The notes: generated by a model not told the origin, from the sequence alone. A stretch of 64,000 nucleotides of DNA from Beijerinckiaceae bacterium (GCA_019745195.1 JAIETL010000033.1:62001-126000), one strand, 5' to 3'; shown: positions 17,906-27,608, numbered from the stretch's first letter. Program-made: numbers and translations.

Positions 17906-19147
17906 TCAGCCGCCGGACGTTTCCCCGCGCGGAAAGATGCGGCGCGGCGCGTAGCCGTTCTCGCGCAGCGCATGCTCGATCATGCGGCTGTGGTCGTCGC
18001 CGCGGGTCTCGACCGTGACGTCGAGGCTCACGCCCTTGGCCGGCACGTCGAGGAATAGCCGGCCATGGCTGACCTCGAGGATGTTGGCCCCCTCCGCGCC
18101 CAGCAGGCTCGCGACCTTGCCGAGCAGGCCCGGCCGGTCGCTGGTGGTCAGGCGGAAGGCGACGATGCGGTGCTCGCGCTCCAGTTCGCGCACCATGATC
18201 GCAGCCAGCAGGCGGGTGTCGATGTTGCCGCCACAGAGCACGAGCCCGACCTTTCGGCCGGCATAGCGCGCGGGCTCCTTCAGCATCGCCGCGAGCCCGG
18301 CCGCGCCCGCGCCCTCGGCCAAAGTATGTTGAAGACAGGCATAGGCGTTGACGGCGCGCTCGATCAGATCCTCGCCGACCAGAACGATGTCGGCCACGAG
18401 GCTTGAGACGATCGGCAGCGTCTGCACGCCGACGGTCTTGACCGCGATGCCCTCGGCCAGCGTCGCGCCGCCGATGTCGAGGTCTTCCGCATTCACGGCG
18501 TTGTAGAAGGAGGGGTAGAGCGCAGCCTCCACGCCGATCAGCTCGATCTCTGGCTTCAGCGCCTTGGCCGCCACCGCATTGCCCGCCATCAGGCCGCCGC
18601 CGCCCAGCGGGATGATCAGCATGTCGAGATCGGGCTCGTCGTCGAGCATCTCGCAGGCGACCGTGCCCTGGCCGGCCATGATCGCCGGGTCGTCGTAGGG
18701 GTGGACCAGCACGAGCCCTTCTTCATCGGCCAGCTCGCGGGCCTTCTGCGCCGATTCGTAGAGCGTCTCCCCATGCAGCACGACGCGCGCGCCGTGAGCA
18801 CGCGTGTTCTCGACCTTCACCAGCGGCGTCGTCTCGGGCATCACGATCGTGGCGGGAATGCCGAAACGGCGCGCGTGATAGGCGACCGCCTGGGCATGGT
18901 TGCCGGCCGACATCGCGATGACGCCGCGCGCCTTCTCGTCCTCGTCCAGCGTCAGCAGCCTGTTGACCGCGCCGCGCTCCTTGAAGGAGGCCGTCGCCTG
19001 CATGTTCTCGTGCTTGACCAGCACGGTCGCGCCGGTGAGCTCCGACAGGCGGGGGGCCAGGATCAGCGGCGTGCGCAGGACATGGCCTTCGATGCGGGCG
19101 GCCGCCGCCTCGACATCGGCGAAGCTGATCGCGAAAGGCTCTTTCAT
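17906..19147 (-). CDS. ilvA: Threonine ammonia-lyase
   Basis: PLP enzyme that deaminates threonine to 2-oxobutyrate, the first step towards isoleucine. 413 residues. Lys56 in ATASFKERGA forms the PLP Schiff base; the phosphate loop is IPLGGGGLMAGN; AMSAGNHAQAVAYHARRFG and LVLCGGNIDTRLL are also conserved. A single C-terminal ACT domain (about 335-410, FRLTTSDRPGLLGKVASLLG) puts it with the short single-ACT IlvA/TdcB-like form rather than the ~510-residue E. coli IlvA. It may be co-transcribed with the upstream LivH-like gene on the same strand (30-base gap). Confidence 0.92.
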   Translation of the reverse strand: MKEPFAISFADVEAAAARIEGHVLRTPLILAPRLSELTGATVLVKHENMQATASFKERGAVNRLLTLDEDEKARGVIAMSAGNHAQAVAYHARRFGIPATIVMPETTPLVKVENTRAHGARVVLHGETLYESAQKARELADEEGLVLVHPYDDPAIMAGQGTVACEMLDDEPDLDMLIIPLGGGGLMAGNAVAAKALKPEIELIGVEAALYPSFYNAVNAEDLDIGGATLAEGIAVKTVGVQTLPIVSSLVADIVLVGEDLIERAVNAYACLQHTLAEGAGAAGLAAMLKEPARYAGRKVGLVLCGGNIDTRLLAAIMVRELEREHRIVAFRLTTSDRPGLLGKVASLLGAEGANILEVSHGRLFLDVPAKGVSLDVTVETRGDDHSRMIEHALRENGYAPRRIFPRGETSGG

Positions 19148-19177
19148 CGCCAGCGTTCCATGATTGGCCCCATCGCC

Positions 19178-20509
19178 TCAGACTTGCCGCGGCGCGAGCG
19201 CGCCGTCGCCGAAGAATCCGCCCGGCCGCAGCACGAGAACCGCCGCCAGCAGGGCATAGACGGCGATGTCGCGCTGTTCGAGCGGCATGGTCGAGGACCA
19301 GAGCACTTCGAACAGCGCGATGCAAAGTCCGCCCAGCGCCGCCCCCGAAACCGAGCCGATGCCGCCGAGCACCGCCGCGACCAGCGCCTTCAGCCCAAGC
19401 GAAAAGCCGCCGGCGAACCCCATTCCGCCATAGATCGCGGTGACGATCACGCCGGCGACGCCGCAGGCCGCGCAGGCGAGGATCACCGCCTTGTCGAGTA
19501 CGGCGCGCGCATCGACGCCAAACAGCGCGGCGGTGCTTGCGTCGTCCGACACGGCCCGCCAGGCCCGGCCGTAAGGCGAGCGTTTGATCAGCAGCACGAT
19601 CGCGAGCGTTGCGGTCAGCCCGATCGCCGCCAGCGCGAGCCCGAGCGGGGTCGCTGTAACGATAAAGCTGTCCGCCCGTGCCAGCGCCCAGGGCTGGTTG
19701 AAGACCGGCGGCAGCCAGCGCAGGTCCGGCCCCTGTGCAAGCCGCAGATATTCCGACAAGGCGATGGCGAGCCCGATCGTGGCGATCAGCACCTGCTGGC
19801 CGCTGGCGCGCCCGAGTGGCCGCAGCACGAAGCGGCTCATCGCGAAGCCGTGCAGTGCGCAGACCAGAACGGCGACGCCGAAGGCGACGATCAGCCCCGA
19901 CGCCGGGGTCGAAACGGCCAGCGACAGAATCAGCGCGACGGCCACCACGCTGGCGAGCGCGCCCAGCGCCGCGAATTCGCCGAAGCTCAGAATGATCCGC
20001 CCGGTCAGCCCGTAGACCAGCGCATAGGAACAGGCGAGCAGCGCATAGATCGCGGCCGAGGGCAGGGCCGCCAGTCCCTGTTGCAGGCCATAGGCGAGGT
20101 GGGGCGGCAGTTCGGGCAGGATTTCGGGACGCCCCGCGCCGGGGTCGGGCGGCGGCTCCTCGCGGTTCTCCAGATAGAAGCGCCGCATCAGGTAGAAGCT
20201 GGCGTCCGGCATCGGTTGTCCGTCCGAGGCCACGCCGATCAGTTCGCCCCGCCGCAAGCTGCGGCCTTCGCCGGCGAAGAGGCAGTCGATCACCCGCCGC
20301 TGCGGCGTCCCGCCCCAACGCTCGATCAGGTAGGGAATGCGCAGCGTGTTGGCAGATGGCCCGGCTTGCGGCGGCTCCACGACAATCCGTGCCCCGGGCG
20401 GGTTGAACGGCAGGATCGCCTGCCTGCAGAGCCGCTGCTGGTCGGTGTCGAAGCGCTCGCCGCAGGAGGCGAGGGCGAGAGCCAGCAGAATCGGCGGGAG
20501 GAGGCGCAT
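19178..20509 (-). CDS. LivH-type branched-chain amino acid ABC permease with lipoprotein-like N-terminal domain
   Basis: 443 residues. The first 16 form a lipoprotein signal with lipobox LASC (Cys16). Residues ~17-125 are a non-membrane segment (IVVEPPQAGP, RWGGTPQRRVIDCLFAGEG, MRRFYLENRE) without a recognised family. From ~140 on it is a classic LivH permease: SCYALVYG-like start SYALVYGLTGRIILSFGEFA, FVLRPLGRASGQQVLIATIG, SPYGRAWRAVSDDASTAALFGV and LKALVAAVLGGIGSVSGAALGG. Such permeases normally pair with LivM, LivG, LivF and a binding protein; none is in the window. The start at 20509 was chosen because it gives the lipobox. Confidence 0.8.
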   Translation of the reverse strand: MRLLPPILLALALASCGERFDTDQQRLCRQAILPFNPPGARIVVEPPQAGPSANTLRIPYLIERWGGTPQRRVIDCLFAGEGRSLRRGELIGVASDGQPMPDASFYLMRRFYLENREEPPPDPGAGRPEILPELPPHLAYGLQQGLAALPSAAIYALLACSYALVYGLTGRIILSFGEFAALGALASVVAVALILSLAVSTPASGLIVAFGVAVLVCALHGFAMSRFVLRPLGRASGQQVLIATIGLAIALSEYLRLAQGPDLRWLPPVFNQPWALARADSFIVTATPLGLALAAIGLTATLAIVLLIKRSPYGRAWRAVSDDASTAALFGVDARAVLDKAVILACAACGVAGVIVTAIYGGMGFAGGFSLGLKALVAAVLGGIGSVSGAALGGLCIALFEVLWSSTMPLEQRDIAVYALLAAVLVLRPGGFFGDGALAPRQV

Positions 20510-20548
20510 TAGGCCGACGCTAGCGCTGACGCGTCTCGCTTGAAACAC

Positions 20549-20652
20549 CGTCGTCATCCCGGGCGGAGCGCAGCGCAGACCCGGGATCCATTCCGGAACC
20601 GGTCGGGAGTAGGTCCCGGATCGGCGCGGCTTCGCCGCTTGTTAGGAACGAC
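20549..20652. repeat. Intergenic inverted repeat, family R5 copy a
   Basis: Contains CGTCGTCATCCCGGG and, about 85 bases on, GGCTTCGCCGCTTGTTAGGAACGAC; inner arms ATCCATTCCGGAACC and GGTCCCGGAT. Closely related to 31392-31505. The right-hand outer arm is degraded in this copy. It lies between the LivH-like gene and hemB. Confidence 0.8.
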
Positions 20653-20682
20653 ACGCGTTCTCCGGATATCGACCTGGTCAGA

Positions 20683-21747
20683 TCAAAGCCCCGCCTTCAG
20701 CCGCGAAGCCAATTTCGGCGCGAAATAGCTCAGCACCCCGTCCGCGCCGGCGCGCTTGAACGCCATCAGGCTCTCGACCATCGCCTTGTCGCCGTCGAGC
20801 CAGCCATTCTGGGCGGCGGCCACGATCATCGCGTACTCGCCCGAGACCTGGTAGGCGAAGGTCGGCACGCGGAAATGGTCCTTCACGCGGGCCACGATGT
20901 CGAGATAGGGCATTCCGGGCTTGATCATGACCATGTCCGCGCCTTCCTCCAGATCGAGCGCGACCTCGGCGATCGCCTCGTCGGAATTGCCGGGGTCCAT
21001 CTGGTAGGTGCGCTTGTCGCCGATCAGCGTCGCGTTGGTGCCGATCGCGTCGCGGAACGGGCCGTAAAAGGCCGAGGCGTATTTCGCCGCATAGGCCATG
21101 ATCTGGACGTCCTCATGGCCCGACGCGTCGAGCGCCGCCCGGATCGCGCCCACACGCCCGTCCATCATGTCAGACGGCGCGATCACGTCGGCCCCGGCAT
21201 CGGCCAGCGCCAGCGCCTGCTGGGTCAGGATGCGCACGCTGGCGTCGTTGAGGATGCGCTCGCCCGCCATCACGCCGTCATGGCCGTGCGACGTGTAGGG
21301 GTCGAGCGCCGCATCGCAGATGATGCCGATCTGCGGAACCTCGGCCTTGATGGCGCGCACCGCACGGCACATCAGGTTGCGCGCGTTCAGCGCCTCCGAG
21401 CCGGTCGCGTCGCGCAGGGATTTCTCGACGAAGGGGAAGGGCGCGATCGCCGGGATGCCGAGTTCCGCCGCGTGCGCCGCCTGGCGCACCGCCTCCTCGA
21501 TATTGAGCCGGTCGACACCGGGCATCCAGGCGACGGGAGAGCGCGCGGTCTGGGAATCGACCAGGAACATCGGCCAGATCAGGTCGGCGGTGGTCAGGAC
21601 GGTTTCGCGCACCAGCCGGCGCGACCAGTCCGCCTTGCGGTTGCGCCGCATGCGCCGCGTCAGCCCGAGCGTATCGGCGGCCTTCTGCACCGCCTCGTCC
21701 TGCCGCGCCTGCGGCGTCGGGAAAGGCTGTACCACCCGAGATGCCAT
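20683..21747 (-). CDS. hemB: Delta-aminolevulinic acid dehydratase (porphobilinogen synthase)
   Basis: Condenses two 5-aminolevulinate molecules to porphobilinogen in haem and cobalamin synthesis. 354 residues. Two Schiff-base lysine motifs are visible: AYAAKYASAFYGPFRDA and MVMIKPGMPYLD. The active-site metal loop reads DPYTSHGHDG without the zinc-binding cysteines, so it is the Mg/K-dependent type usual in alphaproteobacteria. Other motifs: APSDMMDGRVGAIR and YQVSGEYAMI. Confidence 0.96.
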   Translation of the reverse strand: MASRVVQPFPTPQARQDEAVQKAADTLGLTRRMRRNRKADWSRRLVRETVLTTADLIWPMFLVDSQTARSPVAWMPGVDRLNIEEAVRQAAHAAELGIPAIAPFPFVEKSLRDATGSEALNARNLMCRAVRAIKAEVPQIGIICDAALDPYTSHGHDGVMAGERILNDASVRILTQQALALADAGADVIAPSDMMDGRVGAIRAALDASGHEDVQIMAYAAKYASAFYGPFRDAIGTNATLIGDKRTYQMDPGNSDEAIAEVALDLEEGADMVMIKPGMPYLDIVARVKDHFRVPTFAYQVSGEYAMIVAAAQNGWLDGDKAMVESLMAFKRAGADGVLSYFAPKLASRLKAGL

Positions 21748-21926
21748 GCTCGTCTCCGCCCCGCCTCTCGCCGCTCTCCGGGCGGCGGTTTCGTCTGTGA
21801 GGCGATGTTAGCACATCGGAACCGTTCCAAAACAAGCGCGATCGTCGCAAGTCCCGTCCGCGCGCGGCGGTGTGGGCCGAAACCCGCGTTGACAAGCGCA
21901 GCCCGCGCGGACCAGAACCGCCGTTG

Positions 21927-23033
21927 ATGCCGAGGATGCCGACCACGATGTCGCAGGACGCCGAAACCCGAGACGCCGACGCGCTGGACGCCGAGATCAT
22001 CTGCGAGCGCCGCGGCGCCGCCGGCGTCGTGGTGCTGAACCGGCCAAAGGCGCTTAACGCGCTGTCCTTCGGCATGGTGCGCGAACTGGCGCGCGCGCTC
22101 GACGCATGGGAGCGCGATCCGCAGGTTACCCGCGTCGTCGTCACCAGTGCGAGCGAGAAGGCGTTCTCGGCCGGCGGCGACATCCGGGCGCTGCACGATC
22201 TCGGCCGCGCCGGCCGCCAGCCTGAGATGCTGGCGTTCTGGCGCGAGGAGTACATCCTCAACGCCCGCATCAAGACCTATCCAAAGCCCTATGTCGCGCT
22301 GATCGACGGCATCGTTATGGGCGGCGGCGTCGGCATCTCGCTGCATGGCAGCCATCGCATCGCCGGCGAGCGCTACCTTTTCGCCATGCCGGAAGTCGGC
22401 ATCGGTTTCTTCCCCGATGTCGGCGCGACCCATGCGCTGCCCCGCCTGCCGGGGGCGGCGGGGACATATCTTGCACTGACGGGAGACCGCGTCGGCGCGG
22501 CCGACGCTCTGGCGCTCGGTCTCGCGACCCATGCCGTGCCAAGCAGCCGGATGGCCGAGCTGGTGGATGCGCTGACCGCAAGGGGCGGCCTCGACGATAT
22601 CCTCGGGGATTTCGGCCACGATCCCGGCCCACAAAAGCTCGCGCCCGAGCGCGCGGTCATCGCGCGCTGCCTCGGCCAGCCGAGCCTCGACGCGGTACTG
22701 GCGAGCCTGGCGCGCGAGGCTGAGGCCGGCAGCGCTTTCGCGGCCAAGGCGCTGCAGACGATCCGGTCCAAATCGCCGACCAGCGTCGCCATCGCCTTCG
22801 AGCAGATGCGCCTCGGCGGAGCGATGAGTTTCAGCGAGGCCATGACGACCGAGTTCCGCATCGTCTCGCGCATCGTCGCCGGCCAGGAGTTCTACGAGGG
22901 CGTGCGCGCCGTCGTCATCGACAAGGACAACGCGCCGCGTTGGCAGCCCGACACGATCGAGCAGCTCGATGCGTCGGCGATCGCTGCCTATTTCGCCCCG
23001 CTCGGCGCGGATGACCTCGTGCTGGAGGGCTGA
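21927..23033 (+). CDS. Enoyl-CoA hydratase/isomerase family, 3-hydroxyisobutyryl-CoA hydrolase-like
   Basis: 368 residues from the ATG at 21927; other in-frame ATGs lie three and seven codons later, and the start is uncertain. Crotonase fold with oxyanion-hole segments SAGGDIRALHDLG and IDGIVMGGGVGISLHG. MPEVGIGFFPDVGATHALPRL marks the hydrolase subgroup, with the long C-terminal half (FEQMRLGGAMSFSEAMTTEFRI, GVRAVVIDKDNAPRWQPD) typical of HIBYL-CoA hydrolases in valine breakdown. It diverges from hemB and lies three bases before the DUF6163 gene, so the two are co-transcribed. Confidence 0.85.
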   Translation: MPRMPTTMSQDAETRDADALDAEIICERRGAAGVVVLNRPKALNALSFGMVRELARALDAWERDPQVTRVVVTSASEKAFSAGGDIRALHDLGRAGRQPEMLAFWREEYILNARIKTYPKPYVALIDGIVMGGGVGISLHGSHRIAGERYLFAMPEVGIGFFPDVGATHALPRLPGAAGTYLALTGDRVGAADALALGLATHAVPSSRMAELVDALTARGGLDDILGDFGHDPGPQKLAPERAVIARCLGQPSLDAVLASLAREAEAGSAFAAKALQTIRSKSPTSVAIAFEQMRLGGAMSFSEAMTTEFRIVSRIVAGQEFYEGVRAVVIDKDNAPRWQPDTIEQLDASAIAAYFAPLGADDLVLEG

Positions 23034-23036
23034 GCG

Positions 23037-23486
23037 ATGGGCCCCGGAGCCGATGGCGAGGCGGGTTCGATCGCCATGGAGATGTCGGCCGCGCCGGGCG
23101 GCGTGGCGCGGCCGATGCGGTTCCGCCGTTTCCTGGTCTGGCTGCTGCGCCTGCTCTCGGTCGTCTGGCTGGCCAAGGGGCTGATGGCCTGGGCGGTGAT
23201 CTTCGGCATCGGCACACCGAACCAGCCGCCCTTTGAGGCGAGGCTGTTGAGCTTCCAGGCGATCACCGTCTATTTCGCCGTGATCGACCTCGTCGCGGCG
23301 GTAGGCCTGTGGCTGGTCTCGACCTGGGGCGGCGTGCTCTGGCTGCTCGCGACGATCAGCCAGTTGCTGCTCGGCTTCTTCTTCCCGCGCCTGCTGCCGA
23401 TGACGACGCTGCTGGCCGTCGGCTACGGCACGCTGATCGTGGCCTATTTCGCCGCGACCTGGGCGGCGGAAAACGAGGCCGCTTAA
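23037..23486 (+). CDS. DUF6163 family membrane protein
   Basis: 149 residues with four hydrophobic segments (FLVWLLRLLSVVWLAKGLMAW, FQAITVYFAVIDLVAAVGLWL, WGGVLWLLATISQLLLGFFFP, LLAVGYGTLIVAYFAATWA) and a short cytoplasmic N-terminus. I recognise it as a rhizobial conserved membrane family found upstream of ldtR; its function is unknown. The start follows the previous stop by three bases. Confidence 0.7.
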   Translation: MGPGADGEAGSIAMEMSAAPGGVARPMRFRRFLVWLLRLLSVVWLAKGLMAWAVIFGIGTPNQPPFEARLLSFQAITVYFAVIDLVAAVGLWLVSTWGGVLWLLATISQLLLGFFFPRLLPMTTLLAVGYGTLIVAYFAATWAAENEAA

Positions 23487-23692
23487 GCCGACAGGGCCGC
23501 TCCAATGCCGCCCATCACGGTAACAAAGACTTTAGCTTGAGCAATTCCGGCTTCATTTTGGATTCACCGAAACGGCTAAACCTCTGATTCATCCTGATAT
23601 TTAAACTCGTTTTCATCCGCGCCGGGTATGGTGTTTCTCAGAAGCGGACCGGGAGACAAATCCTGGCCGGTATTCAACAGGCGGGATATACC

Positions 23693-24205
23693 ATGAAAGC
23701 GAGCGTAAAGACTTCGGCTCCGGCCGTTGCGGATGATGCTGATCTTAAGGTCAAGCCTCTCTATCTCGAATCCCTGACGCTGGTCGAGCGGCTGCATCGC
23801 CGCCTGCTGGACGTCATCAAGGACGAATTCGAGCGTCGCAGCCGCGACGACGTCAACAGCGTGCAGGCGCTGCTGCTCTACAACATCGGCGATGCCGAGC
23901 TCAGCGCCAGCGAACTGCGGACCCGGGGCTACTATCTCGGCTCGAACGTGTCCTACAACGTCAAGAAGCTGGTCGAGCTCGGCTATCTCCATCACGCCCG
24001 CTCGCGGATCGACCGTCGTTCGGTGCGCATCAGCCTGACCGAAAAGGGCAAGGATGTGCACAATCTCGTGAAGGGCGTGTACGACAAGCATGTCCGCACG
24101 GTTGAGCAGATCGGCGGCATCGCCTCGGACGATTTCGAGCGCATGAACAACGCCCTGCTGCGGCTCGAGCGTTTCTGGACCGATCAGATCCGCTACAAGC
24201 TCTAG
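23693..24205 (+). CDS. ldtR: MarR-type transcriptional regulator LdtR
   Basis: 170 residues. A winged-helix MarR fold spans ~40-150: VNSVQALLLYNIGDAELSASELRTRGYYLGSNVSYNVKKLVELGYLHHARSRIDRRSVRISLTEKGKDV. The highly conserved recognition stretch RGYYLGSNVSYNVKKL is that of LdtR of Sinorhizobium and Liberibacter, which controls a neighbouring L,D-transpeptidase and osmotic tolerance genes. That target gene follows here. The 206-base AT-rich gap upstream probably holds its promoter, but no motif stands out. Confidence 0.88.
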   Translation: MKASVKTSAPAVADDADLKVKPLYLESLTLVERLHRRLLDVIKDEFERRSRDDVNSVQALLLYNIGDAELSASELRTRGYYLGSNVSYNVKKLVELGYLHHARSRIDRRSVRISLTEKGKDVHNLVKGVYDKHVRTVEQIGGIASDDFERMNNALLRLERFWTDQIRYKL

Positions 24206-24529
24206 GATCGCCGCATTCCCGCACTGTCCGGCGCGTGCGCGCCGCGCAGGCCCGGCTGGTCGCAGACCGGCCGGGCTGTGCCGTCGAGGCGACACGGCCG
24301 GTGTTTCCGCGCGGTGAGGCCTGCAAACGCGCCCTTGCGCGGCATCCGCCCTAAAATCGCCGCGCTCATCACGAGACGTTAAGTGTGTTAGGAGATCGTT
24401 GCATCGATCGCTGTCGCTACCGGCTGCCCTCGGGCTTTCGGCAACGGCGGGGAATTTGGTGCGCGCTTGCCCGGACTGAGACCGCCCGGAGCCGGTCTTG
24501 GCACGCTGACGTCGATGATGAGGACTGAC
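24206..24529. other. ldtR-transpeptidase intergenic region with a GC-rich hairpin
   Basis: 324 bases without a gene. A hairpin GCCCGGC (24250-24256) / GCCGGGC (24270-24276) follows ldtR by 45 bases and may end its transcript, though no T-run follows. The remainder should contain the promoter and any LdtR operator of the transpeptidase gene; I see no clear palindromic operator. Confidence 0.45.
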
Positions 24530-25771
24530 ATGTCGAATCTGAGCCTGACCCGCCGCGAGACCATGCTGGGTCTGCTTTCGGGAGCGGCCGCCACGGCGGC
24601 GGCCCCTGCCTTCGCCCAGCAGGCGGAATGGCGCCAGAATTATGACGCCGGCTCGCGCAACGCCGTCGTGCGCTCCTCCACCCCGATGCTCTCGCCGGAA
24701 TCGCTGGCCGCCACCGAACAGGCAATCGCAGCCTATCGCGATCTCGCCGCGCGCGGCGGCTGGCCGGCCGTCCAGCTCGGCGACAGGCTCGCCGTCGGTT
24801 CGCGCGGCCCCGGCGTCGTCGCGCTGCGCCAGCGCCTGATCCTGACGGGCGACCTCGACGCCAATGCCGGCGGCAGCAACGTCTATGATTCCTATGTCGA
24901 GGCCGGCGTGCGGCGCTTCCAGTCGCGCATGGGCCTGTCGACCACGGGCGCGATCAACCGCGCCACGGTTACGGCACTGAACGTGCCGATCGACCGCCGC
25001 ATCCGCCAGCTCGAGACCAACGTCGTGCGCCTGCGCACCTGGTCGGGCAATCTCGGCGGGCGCTACGTCGTCGCCAACATTCCGGCCGCGATGGTCGAGA
25101 CCGTCGAGAACGGCGTCGTCGCGACACGCCACGCCGCCGGCGTCGGCAAGATCGACCGGCAGTCGCCGCTGCTCTCGACCAAGATCCCAGAGGTCAATTT
25201 CAACCCGACCTGGACCGTGCCCGCCTCGATCATCCGCAAGGATCTGATCCCGAAGATGCGCAAGGAGCCGTCCTACCTGACCGAGAACAAGATCCGCATC
25301 ATCGGCCCCAGCGGCGAGATCGCGCCCGAGCGCGTCAACTGGAACTCAGACGAGGCGACCCGCTACACCTTCCGTCAGGACCCCGGCGGCGAGTTCAACT
25401 CGCTCGGCTTCGTGCGCATCAACATTCCCAGCCCGCACGGCGTCTACATGCACGACACGCCCGCCAAGGGCATTTTCGGCGACGATTTCCGGTTCGTCTC
25501 CTCGGGCTGCATTCGCGTCCAGAACGTGCGCGACTACATCGCCTGGCTGCTCAAGGAGACGCCCGGCTGGGATCGCGCCAAGATCGACGCCACGATCCAG
25601 TCCGGCGAGCGCGTCAACGCCCGCATCGCCAATCCCGTGCCGTGCTACTGGGTCTATGTCACCGCCTGGGCTTCGCCCGAAGGCGGCGTCCAGTTCCGCG
25701 ACGACATCTACAACAAGGACGGGCTTGGACCCGCGCCGGTCGCCGCGCTGCAGGGCGAGCAGGACATCTGA
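24530..25771 (+). CDS. ldtP: L,D-transpeptidase (YkuD) with peptidoglycan-binding domain
   Basis: 413 residues from the ATG at 24530, with GAGG seven bases upstream. It starts with a twin-arginine-type signal (LTRRETMLGLLSGAAATAAAPAFAQ). A PG_binding_1 domain near 110-160 (YVEAGVRRFQSRMGLSTTGAINRATVTALN) is followed by a YkuD domain near 185-360. The active site is HGVYMHDTP followed by SSGCIRVQN, with the catalytic cysteine in SGCIR. It forms 3-3 cross-links or attaches proteins to peptidoglycan in the periplasm. Adjacent ldtR is the likely regulator. The symbol follows the Liberibacter/Sinorhizobium ldtR-ldtP arrangement. Confidence 0.88.
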   Translation: MSNLSLTRRETMLGLLSGAAATAAAPAFAQQAEWRQNYDAGSRNAVVRSSTPMLSPESLAATEQAIAAYRDLAARGGWPAVQLGDRLAVGSRGPGVVALRQRLILTGDLDANAGGSNVYDSYVEAGVRRFQSRMGLSTTGAINRATVTALNVPIDRRIRQLETNVVRLRTWSGNLGGRYVVANIPAAMVETVENGVVATRHAAGVGKIDRQSPLLSTKIPEVNFNPTWTVPASIIRKDLIPKMRKEPSYLTENKIRIIGPSGEIAPERVNWNSDEATRYTFRQDPGGEFNSLGFVRINIPSPHGVYMHDTPAKGIFGDDFRFVSSGCIRVQNVRDYIAWLLKETPGWDRAKIDATIQSGERVNARIANPVPCYWVYVTAWASPEGGVQFRDDIYNKDGLGPAPVAALQGEQDI

Positions 25772-25797
25772 GGCTTCGGCTTTCCGTCATCGTCAGA

Positions 25798-25824
25798 AGC
25801 CCGCCGGTCTGTCCGGCGGGTTTT
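25798..25824 (+). terminator. Rho-independent terminator after the L,D-transpeptidase gene
   Basis: 8-bp perfect stem CCCGCCGG / CCGGCGGG, loop TCTGT, then TTTT. It starts 26 bases past the stop codon and separates the ldt gene from glyA. Confidence 0.82.
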
Positions 25825-26002
25825 CCGTTGATGGGGCCTGCCGCGGAAAGGCGCGTCCGGATGTCTGGACCGGGCCAAGACCGGCAGCGGGCGCGGCGCG
25901 CCATACGCGACCATCTACCGCTTGGACAGCCTCGCGCCTCATGATACGGACGCCCCGACCGCGCCGGGCCGTGATCGGCCACCGAATCGTCAGGAGCCGG
26001 AT

Positions 26003-27301
26003 ATGACGCAAGCCGCCGCCGCCACGCACCTCTCGAACTCCTTCTTCGCCGCCTCTCTGGCGGATGCCGATCCCGAGATCGCGCGCGCCATCGAACTCGA
26101 GCTCGGCCGCCAGCGCGACGAGATCGAGCTGATCGCGTCGGAAAACATCGTCTCCAGCGCCGTGCTCGAAGCGCAGGGCTCGGTGATGACCAACAAATAC
26201 GCGGAAGGGTATCCCGGCCGGCGCTATTATGGCGGCTGCCAGTTCGTCGACATCGCCGAGAAGCTGGCGATCGAGCGTGCGACGCGCCTGTTCGGCTGCG
26301 CCTTCGCCAATGTCCAGCCGAACTCCGGCAGCCAGGCGAATCAGGCCGTGTTCATGGCACTGATGCAGCCCGGCGATACCTTCATGGGGCTCGATCTCGC
26401 TGCCGGCGGACATTTGACGCATGGCGCGCCGGTCAACCAGTCCGGCAAATGGTTCAACGTCGTCTCCTATGGCGTCTGCGTCGTCGATCAGCTGATCGAC
26501 TACGAGGCGCTGGAGCGGCTCGCCCGCGAGCACAGGCCCAAGGTCATCGTGGCGGGCGGCTCGGCCTATGCGCGGCATTGGGACTTCGCGCGCTTCCGCG
26601 CCATCGCCGACGAGGTCGGCGCGTATCTCTTTGTCGACATGGCCCATTTCGCCGGTCTTGTGGCCGGCGGCGCGCATCCCTCGCCGTTCCCGCACGCCCA
26701 TGTCGCGACGACGACGACGCACAAGACCCTGCGTGGCCCGCGCGGCGGCATGATCCTGACCAATGACGAGGCGCTGGCGAAGAAGTTCAATTCGGCGATC
26801 TTCCCCGGCATCCAGGGCGGGCCGCTGATGCATGTCATCGCCGCCAAGGCGGTGTCGTTCCAGGAGGCGCTTCAGCCCGAGTTCAAGCTCTACGCCCGCG
26901 CCGTGGTCGAGAATGCGAAGGCCCTGGCCGAGACGCTGAAGACCAAGGGCTTCGACCTCGTCACCGGCGGCACCGACAACCACCTGATGCTGGTCGACCT
27001 GCGCTCCAAGAAGATCACCGGCAAGGCGGCGGAAGCCGCGCTCGGCCGCGCCCACATCACCTGCAACAAGAACGGTATCCCCTTCGATCCGGAAAAGCCG
27101 ATGGTCACCTCCGGCATCCGGCTCGGCACGCCGGCAGCGACCTCGCGCGGCTTCGGCGTCGTCGAGTTCCAGCGCGTCGGCGAGCTGATCGCCGAGGTGC
27201 TGGACGGGCTCAGCGTCAATGGCGAGGAGGGCAACGCGGCCGTCGAGGCGGCGGTGAAGGCCAAGGCCAAGGAGCTGACGGGCCGGTTCCCGATCTATTG
27301 A
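26003..27301 (+). CDS. glyA: Serine hydroxymethyltransferase
   Basis: PLP enzyme interconverting serine plus tetrahydrofolate with glycine plus methylene-THF. 432 residues from the ATG at 26003 (CAGGAG upstream). Conserved [36 protein letters not shown] and HLTHG, with the Schiff-base lysine in [14 protein letters not shown]. The 27 extra residues in the track ORF are not conserved. First gene of the glyA-nrdR-rib-nusB-thiL block, here separated from nrdR by a toxin-antitoxin pair. Confidence 0.96.
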   Translation: MTQAAAATHLSNSFFAASLADADPEIARAIELELGRQRDEIELIASENIVSSAVLEAQGSVMTNKYAEGYPGRRYYGGCQFVDIAEKLAIERATRLFGCAFANVQPNSGSQANQAVFMALMQPGDTFMGLDLAAGGHLTHGAPVNQSGKWFNVVSYGVCVVDQLIDYEALERLAREHRPKVIVAGGSAYARHWDFARFRAIADEVGAYLFVDMAHFAGLVAGGAHPSPFPHAHVATTTTHKTLRGPRGGMILTNDEALAKKFNSAIFPGIQGGPLMHVIAAKAVSFQEALQPEFKLYARAVVENAKALAETLKTKGFDLVTGGTDNHLMLVDLRSKKITGKAAEAALGRAHITCNKNGIPFDPEKPMVTSGIRLGTPAATSRGFGVVEFQRVGELIAEVLDGLSVNGEEGNAAVEAAVKAKAKELTGRFPIY

Positions 27302-27362
27302 AGGCGCGGCGTTGTGCGTGCCTCCAGGCGGCCTTATAACTGAGTAAGCCGAGGACAGGACA

Positions 27363-27608
27363 ATGAAGACCGCGATAACCATCGACGAATTGCAGCAGAT
27401 GGCAAACGCGAACGTCGTGTCGTTGCCGCATGAGGAGGACGAATTCGTTCGGCCTGCCGATGGCTCCAATTCGTCCTGGGTCGCCGAGGCGCGCGCCCGA
27501 TCCGCACGTATAGCGGAGCTTATGCAGACGGTTCGCGAGCTGACTCGGCAACGGTCTATGTACGACACGGTCGATCTGGAACGTTGGCTCGATGAACGTG
27601 AGGACTGA
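27363..27608 (+). CDS. Antitoxin partner of a PIN-domain toxin
   Basis: 81 residues, acidic, no membrane segment. N-terminus MKTAITIDELQQMANANVV and a C-terminal helix ending [14 protein letters not shown], the kind of acidic tail that wraps a toxin. No well-known DNA-binding family is evident to me. Its end overlaps the PIN gene by 17 bases, the normal order for a toxin-antitoxin operon. Codon use is less GC-rich than in flanking glyA and nrdR. Confidence 0.6.
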   Translation: MKTAITIDELQQMANANVVSLPHEEDEFVRPADGSNSSWVAEARARSARIAELMQTVRELTRQRSMYDTVDLERWLDERED

